The notes: generated by a model from the sequence alone, not told the origin. 60,554 nt of DNA from Spirochaetales bacterium (GCA_016928955.1 JAFGJV010000054.1:1-60554); one strand, 5' to 3'; positions 1-8,586 are shown, counted from the first letter of the stretch. Numbers and translations are program-made.

Positions 1-29
1 CCGTTGGCTTCGAGTGAGAAATCAGCACC

Positions 30-77
30 GAAAAGCGGAAAGTTGAAATCGGTGAAAAGCGGAAAATCTAAATCGGT
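30..77. repeat. Two tandem 24-bp repeats
   Basis: Two adjacent 24-base units (30-53 and 54-77) both begin GAAAAGCGGAAA and end AAATCGGT, differing only at a few internal bases. Such subterminal repeats are common at the ends of insertion sequences, and the window may begin just after one. No transposase is visible here, so this is only a suggestion. Positions 78-208 contain no gene I can support. Confidence 0.6.
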
Positions 78-127
78 GTTGACAGATGACTTGAAAAGAG
101 ACGCGTAGACTACAGAAAAAGAATACT

Positions 128-157
128 AATAGACTGTTAGCTATGCTGTCAGAAAGA
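128..157. repeat. Left copy of resolvase-region repeat
   Basis: The segment reads AATAGACTGTTAGC followed shortly by TGTCAGAAAG. A close relative (AATAGACTGTATTAGC, then TGTCAG) occurs at 834-866, so these two similar segments flank the small minus-strand gene. They may be recombination-site halves or a duplication. Confidence 0.45.
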
Positions 158-208
158 CATACCGCTTTCTAGTGAACAGCAGATATTGAAAGTAAAAAGT
201 CAATCAAA

Positions 209-799
209 TCAGGATTTTTCTTTAGGGAAAAAATTCTCAATAATTGCAGAAAACAGACTCTCACCAGTTAGGTCAAAGACTCCTACCCCATCGATGCTAA
301 TCGTTGCATGCAAAGACAGTTTTGCTATTTCGGAGAATACACCATCTGGGCTTTGCCCAGAGGAAACAAGTTTAATTGCATCCAGTTGAAGCTTATCAAA
401 GTACGTTTTTGTTTTATCAGAAACATATGCGTCATTAACGTAGATTGTGCAGTTGCTAAATTCATCTATAGTCTCACCCTGAGAATAGTACATGGCTATT
501 TTTAGTAGGTCTTGTGGAACAAATAGAATATATAGATTGGTAAAATTATTCTTACTCCAAAGTTCTGCTCGGATGATGCTCTTTCCTTGGCAGAATTTTA
601 TGGTATTTGAATCTTTAGATTTCTTCAGTATATCAATACAGTTTTCTATCAAGGTTCTTTTGAAACCGTTGTTGATCAAACTGTTCGAACATAGTTCATA
701 GCTCTGATTCCATGTACGATCCTTCAATTCCGCTATTTTTACATTGTACTGCTTTTTCAGCCTGTCTAAGAAGTCAGGTGAGAGGGGTTGATAGTTCAC
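209..799 (-). CDS. Hypothetical protein of the AT-rich island
   Basis: The product is a soluble-looking protein of about 196 residues with no signal peptide or membrane segment and no family I recognise. The frame opens at a TTG at 835, but a GTG at 799 has a good ribosome binding site (AGGAG, complement of 806-810) six bases upstream, so I take 799 as the start. The gene diverges from the resolvase and shares a repeat-rich upstream region with it. The C-terminal part (KLSLHATISIDGVGVFDLTG) is the only segment that looks like a defined beta-rich motif. Function unknown. Confidence 0.6.
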   Translation of the reverse strand: MNYQPLSPDFLDRLKKQYNVKIAELKDRTWNQSYELCSNSLINNGFKRTLIENCIDILKKSKDSNTIKFCQGKSIIRAELWSKNNFTNLYILFVPQDLLKIAMYYSQGETIDEFSNCTIYVNDAYVSDKTKTYFDKLQLDAIKLVSSGQSPDGVFSEIAKLSLHATISIDGVGVFDLTGESLFSAIIENFFPKEKS

Positions 800-833
800 A
801 AATTTCTCCTTCAGTATTTTACAATTATAGTCC

Positions 834-962
834 AATAGACTGTATTAGCAAGAGTCTAAATGTCAGCAATGCTTACCTTTCTGACGCTTTGTTTTAATGT
901 GTCAGAAAATATATTTGATTCATTTCTGACACTATGTTATTATTAGACAAGGTTTCTGACAC
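834..962. repeat. Inverted and direct TTTCTGACAC repeats (possible res site/operator)
   Basis: GTGTCAGAAA (899-908) faces TTTCTGACAC (923-932). A further identical TTTCTGACAC lies at 953-962 and a variant TTTCTGACGC at 878-887. The cluster sits directly upstream of the serine resolvase, the usual place for a res site, where resolvase dimers bind and repress their own gene. The role is inferred from position and symmetry. Confidence 0.55.
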
Positions 963-981
963 TTGGGGAGGAAGATTAAGA

Positions 982-1554
982 ATGGCAAGACTGGGCTATG
1001 TGCGAGTCTCCACTACTTCTCAATCGACGGATCGGCAGGACGATGCCATGAAGGCTTTGGGAGTGGATAGGCTCTTTGTTGAAAAGCTGAGTGGCAAGAA
1101 TGCCAACCGCCCTGAACTCAAGAAGATGTTGGACTATGTCCGAGAAGGGGATACTGTCGTTGTTTCAGACATTAGTCGCCTTGCTCGCTCTACCCGAGAC
1201 CTACTTTCCATTATTGACCACCTAAACCAGAAGCAGGTGGGGTTTGTGTCCCTCAAGGAGTCTATAGATACCACCAGCCCTCAAGGTCGCTTCATCCTTA
1301 CCCTTTTTGGAGCTTTGGCAGAGTTGGAACGTGAAAACATTCTCTCAAGGCAGAAGGAAGGCATAGAATCAGCCAAGGCGAGGGGTAAAAAGCTAGGGCG
1401 ACCGGCTAAAGAATTTCCCAAAAACTGGGAAGCGATCTATACTAAGTGGAAAGATGGGCAGATCAGCCCTACTGATGCGGCTAAGGAACTGAAGCTAAAA
1501 CGACCTACTTTTTATCTGATGGTGAAGAGGTGGGAGCGAATTGCTGTAATCTGA
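982..1554 (+). CDS. Serine recombinase (resolvase/invertase family)
   Basis: A 190-residue small serine recombinase. The N-terminal catalytic domain begins MARLGYVRVSTTSQSTDRQ, with the nucleophilic serine in the RVST motif near residue 10. It continues with the conserved VSDISRLARSTRDL and GRFILTLFGALAELERE segments around residues 65-120. The C-terminal 45 residues, after GKKLGRPAK, are a Hin-like helix-turn-helix DNA-binding domain. Start 982 is chosen because GGGAGGAAG lies just upstream; an in-frame ATG at 934 lacks a site and falls in the repeat region. It probably resolves or inverts DNA at the adjacent repeats. Confidence 0.93.
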   Translation: MARLGYVRVSTTSQSTDRQDDAMKALGVDRLFVEKLSGKNANRPELKKMLDYVREGDTVVVSDISRLARSTRDLLSIIDHLNQKQVGFVSLKESIDTTSPQGRFILTLFGALAELERENILSRQKEGIESAKARGKKLGRPAKEFPKNWEAIYTKWKDGQISPTDAAKELKLKRPTFYLMVKRWERIAVI

Positions 1555-1577
1555 AAACTTCTGTAAAAGGACTCAAA

Positions 1578-3920
1578 ATGCATGACGTATCTCCTAAAGG
1601 ATTTTATGCTTATCCTTCATACCCTGCTCACCTTGATGAGACCATCAATGAGGCGATAAAAAAAATTGCAAAAAGAGGTGTTATCATTGAACCATGGAGA
1701 GCAGTTTCGCCTACGGGGCAGGTGGTTATTCAGAAAATATTAGAAAGAATTGATAAGGCAGATTTCTTCTGCTGTGATATTACGGGCTTAAATCCGAATG
1801 TAATGTTTGAGCTTGGATATGCTATATCTAAAGGGAAGAGAATTTGGATCACTATAAACACTCAAAATAAAAAGAACTTAGATTTGGTAAAAGAATTTGA
1901 TTGGTTGTCCTCAATTGGCTATTTAGGTTATGTAAATGATGATGAAATTGTCACTGCGTTTCTAGCCGAAGCTCCTCATCACGACCTTCATCACAATATT
2001 CTCGATGACCTGAAAGGGCTGATGGAAGAGTTGATGCAAGGTGAAAAAGTGCATGAAATTGTTTACTATAAATCCATAGTTGATAATACTTCATCAAGAA
2101 AGCTTACGAAATTCTTGGAATCTTTGAAACGAAAGATGGTTATTGTTGACATATTTGAAGATAGCTATCAGCCATTGAGCAATGCAATCCTCAATGTTCT
2201 GCGAGCTAAAATATGTATCTGTCATCTTTCAAATGATGAATCAGGTGACAAACTTCTAGCAAATGCAAAATATTCCGCTTTTGCTGGAATGGCACATGGC
2301 TTTGCTGTAAAAACATTACTTGTAGCACAAGAGCCATTTTCATCTCCATTCGATTACAAAGATATGTTAATTCGGTTTGATACTGCGGCAAATTTAGAAA
2401 AGAATGTTAAAAACTGGTTGTATCCAATTCTTGCAATTGGTACAGTGACTTCAAAACAGCCGATAGCTCGCAAAGATACTTCCCTTACTTTGATACGATT
2501 CGTGCTTGGTGATGGTCAAGCAGAACATGAAGAAGATGAGCTGGATAATTATTTTATAGAAACAAGTAGTTATCATATGGCATTAAGTTCAAACATAGGC
2601 GTTTTTGTTGGTAGAAAGGGTGCAGGTAAAACCGCTAATCTCTATCAGATACGAAACAAGTTGCTAAGTGAAAAAAGTAATCTAGTTGTACTTATTAAAC
2701 CAGTCTCATTTAAGCTTGAAACGTATGTAAAAGTTGTAACTGAGTTCTTCCCTGATTTAGATATACAGTCGGAGTTAACAGAACGGATTTGGGAGTTTAT
2801 AACTTATACGGCAATCGCATTTGAGCTATATCAAGATTTAACATTACGAAATAAAAAAATGGAATATACGCATGATGAACATGAATTTATGAAGTTTGTT
2901 AATGATAATAATGATATGATTACAGCAGATTTTGGAGAGAAACTTGACTTCATCTATGATCATGCAAAGAAACTTAAAGAAGCCGAAAGTCCCCCCAAAA
3001 AAATACTGCAAGAGATATTTCAGCTGTATCTGACTTCATTAAGAAATATGCTTAGAGGTTTGTTGAAGCAAAAAGGCAAGATTGCAATACTTGTTGATAA
3101 TTTGGATAAGGCTTGGGATTTTGGTAAAAATATAAATCTTCAATGTAAAATAATTTATGGACTAATAGGTTTTCATAATACTCTGATAAAAAATCTAGAT
3201 CATGGAAAAGCTTCTCTCAAACTATTAATATTTCTTAGAGAAGATATTTTCGATTATGTTTTAGAGAACGCAAGAGAGCCAGATAAGATTAAACTTAATA
3301 CTCATACAATTGAATGGGATGATAAAGATTTGCTGATGAGAGTTGTAGTCGAAAGATTTATTGCTTGCGACGACAATCTTGATGAAGATTCTGTTTGGAA
3401 TACTCTATTCTGTGAGGCGATAGATGGTGTAGACACCAAGACATATTTATACTCACATATAATTCCTCGACCAAGAGATTTAATATATTTGGTTCAGGCA
3501 TCAATAAATGAAAGTATTAATCACCAGCATGAGATAATAGAAGCTGGTGATATACAACTGGCACTTAGAAAATACTATGAGTTTATTGTTGCTAATACTA
3601 TAACAGAGTATAAGTTGTTTTGTCCAAGAATAAAAGAATTGTTGCATAGCTTCTATGCGTCTCCTGAGTATTTTGGAATTAAGCATATTGCACAAAGAGT
3701 TAAAAAGTACGCAAATTCTAAGGAGGAAGAAGAAAAATACACGAAAATGTTATTCTCTGTCTCTCTATTGGGATTAAGGGAAGGGGATTCAATCAAGTTT
3801 GCTTTTAGACATACGGATGTGGAGTTGTTATATAACCAGTATTCATTTTATTCGAAGAAAATCCTTCCACAAAAGATTCAGTTCTCACTACATCCTGCGT
3901 TTGCAATTGGCTTGAGATGA
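1578..3920 (+). CDS. P-loop ATPase with N-terminal deoxyribosyltransferase/TIR-like domain (candidate defence protein)
   Basis: A 780-residue multidomain protein. Residues 1-130 resemble the nucleoside 2-deoxyribosyltransferase/TIR-like fold (CDITGLNPNVMFELGYA, residues 66-82), with Glu78 at the catalytic position. Residues 158-290 look like a second, degenerate copy (FAGMAHGFAVKTLL) lacking that Glu. A P-loop NTPase follows: Walker A GRKGAGKT at 345-352, Walker B KIAILVDNLD at about 501-510, resembling the Sll1717-type P-loop ATPases. The start at 1578 has AAGGA upstream. The gene follows the resolvase by 23 bases and is very AT-rich. By analogy with other nucleotide-cleaving effector/STAND-like ATPase fusions it may be an abortive-infection anti-phage protein; this is inference. 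Confidence 0.75.
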   Translation: MHDVSPKGFYAYPSYPAHLDETINEAIKKIAKRGVIIEPWRAVSPTGQVVIQKILERIDKADFFCCDITGLNPNVMFELGYAISKGKRIWITINTQNKKNLDLVKEFDWLSSIGYLGYVNDDEIVTAFLAEAPHHDLHHNILDDLKGLMEELMQGEKVHEIVYYKSIVDNTSSRKLTKFLESLKRKMVIVDIFEDSYQPLSNAILNVLRAKICICHLSNDESGDKLLANAKYSAFAGMAHGFAVKTLLVAQEPFSSPFDYKDMLIRFDTAANLEKNVKNWLYPILAIGTVTSKQPIARKDTSLTLIRFVLGDGQAEHEEDELDNYFIETSSYHMALSSNIGVFVGRKGAGKTANLYQIRNKLLSEKSNLVVLIKPVSFKLETYVKVVTEFFPDLDIQSELTERIWEFITYTAIAFELYQDLTLRNKKMEYTHDEHEFMKFVNDNNDMITADFGEKLDFIYDHAKKLKEAESPPKKILQEIFQLYLTSLRNMLRGLLKQKGKIAILVDNLDKAWDFGKNINLQCKIIYGLIGFHNTLIKNLDHGKASLKLLIFLREDIFDYVLENAREPDKIKLNTHTIEWDDKDLLMRVVVERFIACDDNLDEDSVWNTLFCEAIDGVDTKTYLYSHIIPRPRDLIYLVQASINESINHQHEIIEAGDIQLALRKYYEFIVANTITEYKLFCPRIKELLHSFYASPEYFGIKHIAQRVKKYANSKEEEEKYTKMLFSVSLLGLREGDSIKFAFRHTDVELLYNQYSFYSKKILPQKIQFSLHPAFAIGLR

Positions 3921-3965
3921 TTTCCTGTTATTGGATAGCTCAAGAGGGGGCATCGTAGATTTAAA

Positions 3966-3987
3966 AGGGCGGGTTTGTGCCCGCCTT
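3966..3987. terminator. Bidirectional intrinsic terminator
   Basis: GGGCGGG (3967-3973) pairs with CCCGCCT (3980-3986) around a 6-base loop, with A and T tracts outside. It lies between the convergent ATPase gene and the histone-like gene and can serve both. Confidence 0.7.
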
Positions 3988-3991
3988 CTGC

Positions 3992-4303
3992 CTACTTCTT
4001 GCCCCGCTTCTTCGTAGGGGTCTCAAATGATGGTTCGGCGTTCAGCATTGAGAGGTAGTTCGGTTTTACCTCGACCTTTGCCTTCGCCGGTCTTCCTCGC
4101 TTCTTAGGTTCGCCGGTTGCAGAAGCCTTCTTGGCGACTGGCTTCTTAGCGGCAGGAGTAGGGGTAGTAGAAGAAACCTTAGAGGCTTCGGCGGCTACAA
4201 GAGCGGAGAGGTCGGCAATCTCTTGGGCAAGTTTCTCGGATTTAACTTTGAGGGCTTCGAGTTTCTTGGAGATGGGAAGAAGAGGATTGGCTGGCTTGGG
4301 CAT
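3992..4303 (-). CDS. Histone H1-like, AT-hook protein
   Basis: 103 residues. The N-terminal third (to about residue 40) is a Leu/Lys/Glu helix likely to form a coiled coil. It is followed by an Ala/Lys/Pro-rich H1-like tail (TPAAKKPVAKKA) and an AT-hook type core KKRGRPAKAK at about residues 67-76, ending in TKKRGKK. The composition indicates non-specific or minor-groove DNA binding. GAGG lies about 8 bases before the ATG. It diverges from the HTH gene at 4387. A xenogeneic-silencer-like or nucoid-associated role on the island is plausible but unproven. Confidence 0.7.
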   Translation of the reverse strand: MPKPANPLLPISKKLEALKVKSEKLAQEIADLSALVAAEASKVSSTTPTPAAKKPVAKKASATGEPKKRGRPAKAKVEVKPNYLSMLNAEPSFETPTKKRGKK

Positions 4304-4386
4304 AAATAAACCTCGACGATTAGGATGATACGAGTATGTAACACCTTGATTTGTGATGCAAGCCGATTTTCGAAAAGGAGGCTGTC

Positions 4387-4767
4387 ATGTATCGAAGGCT
4401 TATATCAGTAAAGGAAGCGGCGGAACTATTAAACCTTTCTAAAAGTACCATATATAAGATGGTTAAAGAGAGGCGACTTGAGTTTAGGAAATTAGGCAGT
4501 AGAGTGCTTTTTGACCCCGAAGCTCTTGGAATCCAAGAAAAGTCAGATGAAAAAGTGAATGACTTTGATCCAAAAAAACAAAAACCAGAGATAAAGCCCA
4601 AATTCGAGACCATCCCTGAAGACCTAATCCCAGAGCTTGAAAGGGCATTCAAGTTTGTACCTGCTTTCAGAGAGGTCGGTTTTAAGGTAGTATTTCATGA
4701 AGGTCAGCCTGTAAGGATTGAAACTATGACTTCGGTTTCAAGGCAGGTGAAGTCTAAAGTGCGGTAA
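4387..4767 (+). CDS. Excisionase-family helix-turn-helix protein
   Basis: 126 residues. The first 50 (LISVKEAAELLNLSKSTIYK, then LEFRKLGSRVLFDPEAL) are the winged-helix DNA-binding domain of the Xis/MerR-like 'excisionase' family. The Lys-rich C-terminal half has no recognised domain. AAAGGAGG sits 5-6 bases before the ATG. Such proteins act as directionality factors of integrases or as small regulators; the island context fits either. Confidence 0.8.
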   Translation: MYRRLISVKEAAELLNLSKSTIYKMVKERRLEFRKLGSRVLFDPEALGIQEKSDEKVNDFDPKKQKPEIKPKFETIPEDLIPELERAFKFVPAFREVGFKVVFHEGQPVRIETMTSVSRQVKSKVR

Positions 4768-5001
4768 GCTGAATGATGAAGAGGTCTTGATTATATCATT
4801 TACCTTTCAGCACACTCACTACTACCTGCTCCTGACCACTGATGGGAAGAGCTTATTAGCATTGCTTGTACTGTTTGATGACTCTACATTTATTCTGAAA
4901 ATTGACCAAAAATATCAAATATTAAACTATACTAATTACATACTGGGTAGAATAAAATATTGGGAGTAACTTATTAACTTACTGTCAGAGGGGAATCGCT
5001 T

Positions 5002-5418
5002 ATGAAATCTTATACAAAGGAACTATGGTTCGAAACACAAGAAAGATATGAATTTATAAATATAACTGATCAGTTAGCCACCATATTGAATGAGTCCATG
5101 ATTCAAGAGGGCATTCTGTTATGCAATGCCATGCACATTACTTCATCAGTTTTTATAAATGATGATGAGAAGGGGCTTCATAAGGATTTTCTTGATTGGC
5201 TTGAAAAAATCGCTCCACATGAACCAGTATCAAGTTATAGACATAATGTTGGTGAAGATAATGCTGATGCTCACATCAAGCGGCAGATATTTGGGAGAGA
5301 AGTCGTTATTGCCATAACTAAAGGACAAATGCACTTTGGTCCTTGGGAACAGGTGTTTTATGGTGAGTTCGATGGTCGTCGTCGAAAGAGAATCTTGGTA
5401 AAAATTGTAGGAGAATAG
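5002..5418 (+). CDS. yjbQ: YjbQ family protein, island-borne complete copy
   Basis: 138 residues, the usual length of the YjbQ/UPF0047 family, some members of which have weak thiamine-phosphate synthase activity. Conserved motifs are all present: [10 protein letters not shown] (45-54), [19 protein letters not shown] and GREVVIAI...[18 protein letters not shown]. The codons are AT-rich, unlike the neighbouring host copy. AGAGGGG lies upstream of the ATG. From residue 44 on, the protein is nearly identical to the truncated copy that follows, so it can replace the host function. Confidence 0.9.
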   Translation: MKSYTKELWFETQERYEFINITDQLATILNESMIQEGILLCNAMHITSSVFINDDEKGLHKDFLDWLEKIAPHEPVSSYRHNVGEDNADAHIKRQIFGREVVIAITKGQMHFGPWEQVFYGEFDGRRRKRILVKIVGE

Positions 5419-5419
5419 G

Positions 5420-5782
5420 TTGAAGACTATCCAAAACCATGCTAAGTATATATACTATAAAGTAATAAAGATTATGTATGATATTGTTCAAACCATGCAC
5501 ATCACGGCCAGCGTGTTCATCAACGACGCCGAGTCGGGACTGCACGCGGATTTTGCGCAGTGGCTGGAACGCATGGCGCCCCACGAGCCTAAGTCCGCGT
5601 ACCGGCATAACGTGGGAGAGGACAACGCGGACGCCCATATCAAGCGGCAGATTTTTGGCCGGGAGACCGTGGTGGCCATTACCGACGGACGGCTACACTT
5701 TGGGCCATGGGAGCGGATTTTTTACGGAGAGTTCGACGGCCGGCGCCGGAAGCGTGTCCTGGTCAAGATACTCGGCGACTAG
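5420..5782 (+). pseudogene. yjbQ: 5'-truncated host yjbQ at the island boundary
   Basis: From position 5493 the DNA is GC-rich and encodes the YjbQ C-terminal two thirds ([20 protein letters not shown] to the end). The first ~43 residues of the family are missing. In their place lie 24 codons of AT-rich DNA in frame, opened by a TTG at 5420 that has AGGAG upstream and follows the intact copy by one base. It could therefore still be translated as a hybrid, but without the normal N-terminal strands. Best read as the remnant of the host gene after island insertion. Confidence 0.8.
5493..5502. repeat. Candidate attachment core CCATGCACAT
   Basis: The same 10 bases occur at 5129-5138 in the intact yjbQ and at 5493-5502, exactly where the composition switches from AT-rich to GC-rich. 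This is where a crossover between island and host yjbQ would sit. Coding conservation alone could also explain the identity. Confidence 0.45.
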
Positions 5783-5823
5783 CGGGGCATCCCCGGCTGA
5801 GGATGTCCCGCTCGCCGCCACGC

Positions 5824-7059
5824 TCAGATAACGAAGTTGCCAGCGCGGAAAACGGGCGTCACGGCGCCGGACGCGTCCACCCCGTCTATACTGAGGTCCG
5901 GGCTGCCGACCATAAAGTCCACGTGTACCAGGGAGTCGTTGGCTCCGGCCGCCGCCAGCTCTTCCTTGCTCATGTCCGGGCCGCCTTTGACGCAGGTGGG
6001 GTAGGCCTTGCCCAGGGCAAAGTGGCAGGATGCGTTCTCGTCGAACAGGGTGTTGTAAAACAAGATGCGCTGGTTGCTGATGGGCGAATCGTGTGGTACC
6101 AGGGCCACCTCTCCGAGTCGCCTGGCCCCGCCGTCGGTTTCCATCAGTTCCTTGAGCACGGACAAGCCTTCCTCGGCGCCGTAGTCAACCACCAGGCCGT
6201 CCTTGAACTGGAACCAGAATTTGTTAATCAGGTTGCCGTTGTGGCTCAGAGGCATGGAGCTGACCACCTTGCCGTTGGCCCCGGCAGAGTGCGGCATGGT
6301 AAAGACTTCTTCTGTGGGCATGTTGGCCACGAACACGTATCCGTTCGGGTGCGGGTCGCCGCCGCCGAACCACAGGTGGTCCTTGGGCAGTTTCACACTG
6401 AGCTCCGTGCCCAAAGCGTTGCTGTAGCGCAGTTCAGAGAACTGTTTTGTGTTGAGGAAGTCCAGACGTTTGTTCAAGGCTGCCTGGTGGTCGCGCCACG
6501 CATGTACGGGGTCGTCTTCCGTAACGCGCACCGCCGAGAAGATCGAGCTCCACAGCAGGGCCATGGCATCCGCATCCGGCTTGCCGGGAAACACCTTGCG
6601 CGCCCAGGCGATTGACGGCACGGAGCCAACGCACCAGGAATTCTGGTTGCTCATCTGGCGATTGCGGAAATACTCAAGAGCCGAACTGCGCGCCTTGACC
6701 TGGCGGCTCATGCGCTTAGGGTCCGCGCCCTTCATGATCTCTGGGTCGCTGGCGACTATGGACAGGAAGGCTGCGCCGTCCTTGGAGTAGCCGTTGAAAA
6801 AAGCCTTGCCCCATTCGGGGAACTCGTCAAACACGGCGTCGTCTGCCATGTCCAAAGTCAGGCGCGACACACGTTCGTCTATCCAGCGCATGACCACTTC
6901 TCTGGCACCCGCCTTGTATGCCTCCTCCACCAAACGGTGCGCGAACTCGGCGCACTCCACAGGGCAGGCAAGCACCAAAGTCTGGCCCTTCTGTACATTG
7001 ACGCCGACGCGCACCAGCAGTTCGGCGTACAGTCGCTCGTTCTCGCTCTGGCTTCTCAT
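5824..7059 (-). CDS. M29 family aminopeptidase
   Basis: 411 residues, the typical length of thermophilic-type M29 metallo-aminopeptidases (AmpS/AmpT). The expected metal and catalytic residues are in place: Glu251 (PTEEVF), Glu317 (LGEVALV), His346 (CHFALG), Tyr353 (AYPT), His379 and Asp381 (HVDFMVGSPD). It is cytoplasmic and removes N-terminal amino acids using two divalent metals. GGGAGG lies 6 bases before the ATG. It appears monocistronic, with the MFS gene in the same direction 127 bases upstream. Confidence 0.93.
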   Translation of the reverse strand: MRSQSENERLYAELLVRVGVNVQKGQTLVLACPVECAEFAHRLVEEAYKAGAREVVMRWIDERVSRLTLDMADDAVFDEFPEWGKAFFNGYSKDGAAFLSIVASDPEIMKGADPKRMSRQVKARSSALEYFRNRQMSNQNSWCVGSVPSIAWARKVFPGKPDADAMALLWSSIFSAVRVTEDDPVHAWRDHQAALNKRLDFLNTKQFSELRYSNALGTELSVKLPKDHLWFGGGDPHPNGYVFVANMPTEEVFTMPHSAGANGKVVSSMPLSHNGNLINKFWFQFKDGLVVDYGAEEGLSVLKELMETDGGARRLGEVALVPHDSPISNQRILFYNTLFDENASCHFALGKAYPTCVKGGPDMSKEELAAAGANDSLVHVDFMVGSPDLSIDGVDASGAVTPVFRAGNFVI

Positions 7060-7186
7060 GCAATCCTCCCTTTATGCGCGCCGCACAGGCGCCGTGCAAG
7101 AATACCACGGAGGCTCTCTTGCCGTCCACGCGCGATTGTGACGATGAGGCCGTGTAGGCTGCGCCCGGCGTGCCTGCGCCAAGGCA

Positions 7187-8470
7187 CTACCGACTTTTTT
7201 CCGCGCTTCCTTGGCTGGCCCCGGAGGACGTTCTGCGCTCGGCTGCGGACAGGCCCAGGACGCCAACACTGGCCAGGAAAGCGACGGCGCCGACTATCAG
7301 CCAGGTTGCCGGTATGCCGAAGGAATCCACCGTCAGTCCCGACACGGGCGTGGCAAGGGCCCAGCCCAGGCCCCATATAAACGGCAGAACGGCGTTGAAC
7401 CTGGCCCGATGCGACAGCGGCGTGTGATTGGCCACGTACACTTCGGAATTCGTGGCGTTGAGTATCTCGCCCAAGGTCCACAGGAACGTGGACAGATAGA
7501 ACATCCAGGGCGTGCGGGCGAACGCCAGCATGCCAAAGCCCACCGCGAACAAAAACCCGGACAGCGCGGTGTTGACCAGCGGTCCAAAGCGGCGGAACAG
7601 GGCAACGGCCGGCACGTTCAGGACAACCACCAGGGCCGCGTTCGTGGTCATGAGCAGGCCGTACAGCACGTCTCCAGAAGAGCCGAACAAACCGGCCGTC
7701 TGCAGGGGCAACAGGAAACGGTGCTGGGCGTACGCAAAGCTGAGCCAGGTGCTGATGGCCACGTAGGCCAGGAGGAGCGGACGCGACAGGAGGGCCTTGA
7801 TGACGCCACCGCGCTCAGCCCGTTCAGACGATGTGCTTTCATAGCTGGCGGCTATCTGGGCCTGGCTTGGCTTCGTTTCCGGAACAAGGACAAGCACGAG
7901 CACCGAGGCAAGCCCGGCCGCCAGGGCATTGCCCCAGAAAAGCCACTGCGGAGCAACGTTAAAGAGGAAACCGGCTATTAGAGGTCCGGCGGCAAAGCCA
8001 AGGTTGTGTCCCAGATAGAGCAGTGAGTACGCGGTTTGCCTGTTCTCCGGCGTCGTCAGATCCATGTTCATGGCTGCCCTGGCCGGGTCCGTGATGCCGT
8101 CGAAGAGGAGCGACACGACGATGAAGGGAATGATAGCCGGCGAAGCTGGCATGAAGCCGCAGGGTATAAGGGCTCCTACGGAAATGATCTGGGTGGCCAG
8201 CATGACGGTTTTCCTGCCAAAGCGGTCAGCCAGCTTGCCGCCTATGAGTCCGCCCGGCAGATAGGCCAACGACAACAGCATGATGACAGCGCCCGCCTCC
8301 GACGCGGACATGCCGAGGTTTTTGGTCAGGATGCGCGTCATGAAAGGAAAGACGAATATGCCAACGCCGTTGACCAACGTGGCCATGAAGATGATGTATA
8401 TGCCGCGCGGGAGCTCCAGGTAGGGCCGGAGGGCTCGCGCAAGGCGATTGTCGGTCGGTGGCTTCATCAT
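7187..8470 (-). CDS. Major facilitator superfamily transporter
   Basis: About 427 residues with roughly 12 hydrophobic segments. The MFS signature between helices 2 and 3 is visible (GGLIGGKLADRFGRKTVM), and a second-half loop is seen near ERAERGGVIKALL. The reading frame extends far upstream, but the family begins at MMKPPTDNRL. I use the first of two adjacent ATGs (8470), preceded by CCGGAG. An inner-membrane efflux or uptake carrier; the substrate cannot be told. It is divergent from the histidine kinase. Confidence 0.88.
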   Translation of the reverse strand: MMKPPTDNRLARALRPYLELPRGIYIIFMATLVNGVGIFVFPFMTRILTKNLGMSASEAGAVIMLLSLAYLPGGLIGGKLADRFGRKTVMLATQIISVGALIPCGFMPASPAIIPFIVVSLLFDGITDPARAAMNMDLTTPENRQTAYSLLYLGHNLGFAAGPLIAGFLFNVAPQWLFWGNALAAGLASVLVLVLVPETKPSQAQIAASYESTSSERAERGGVIKALLSRPLLLAYVAISTWLSFAYAQHRFLLPLQTAGLFGSSGDVLYGLLMTTNAALVVVLNVPAVALFRRFGPLVNTALSGFLFAVGFGMLAFARTPWMFYLSTFLWTLGEILNATNSEVYVANHTPLSHRARFNAVLPFIWGLGWALATPVSGLTVDSFGIPATWLIVGAVAFLASVGVLGLSAAERRTSSGASQGSAEKSR

Positions 8471-8586
8471 GCTGCTCCGGGCACAGGCTAGCATAACGGC
8501 CGCGTGCGGCATAGGAGTCCGGGGAATACTTGTCGTTTGTAAGGAAAAAGTACCACGCATCGCCCGCCAGGTGATACTTCGTTGCC

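Larger units (their letters stand above)
1..5492. mobile_element. Right part of an AT-rich horizontally acquired island
   Basis: The block is AT-rich, while everything after about 5493 is strongly GC-rich. The change falls inside a yjbQ-like reading frame, where the GC-rich copy begins abruptly at its fourth exon-like segment equivalent (residue 44 of the intact copy). The block holds a serine resolvase, an excisionase-like HTH protein, an AT-hook protein and a P-loop ATPase, a typical accessory cargo. The left end and any integrase lie outside the window. Extent and single origin are inferred from composition; the resolvase is a small resolvase/invertase and need not be the enzyme that integrated the island. 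Confidence 0.7.

Noticed and set aside
4787-4969. 60-residue plus-strand frame in the AT-rich gap
   Set aside because: No ribosome binding site, composition of random AT-rich DNA, no recognisable motif; the gap 4768-5001 shows no other gene.
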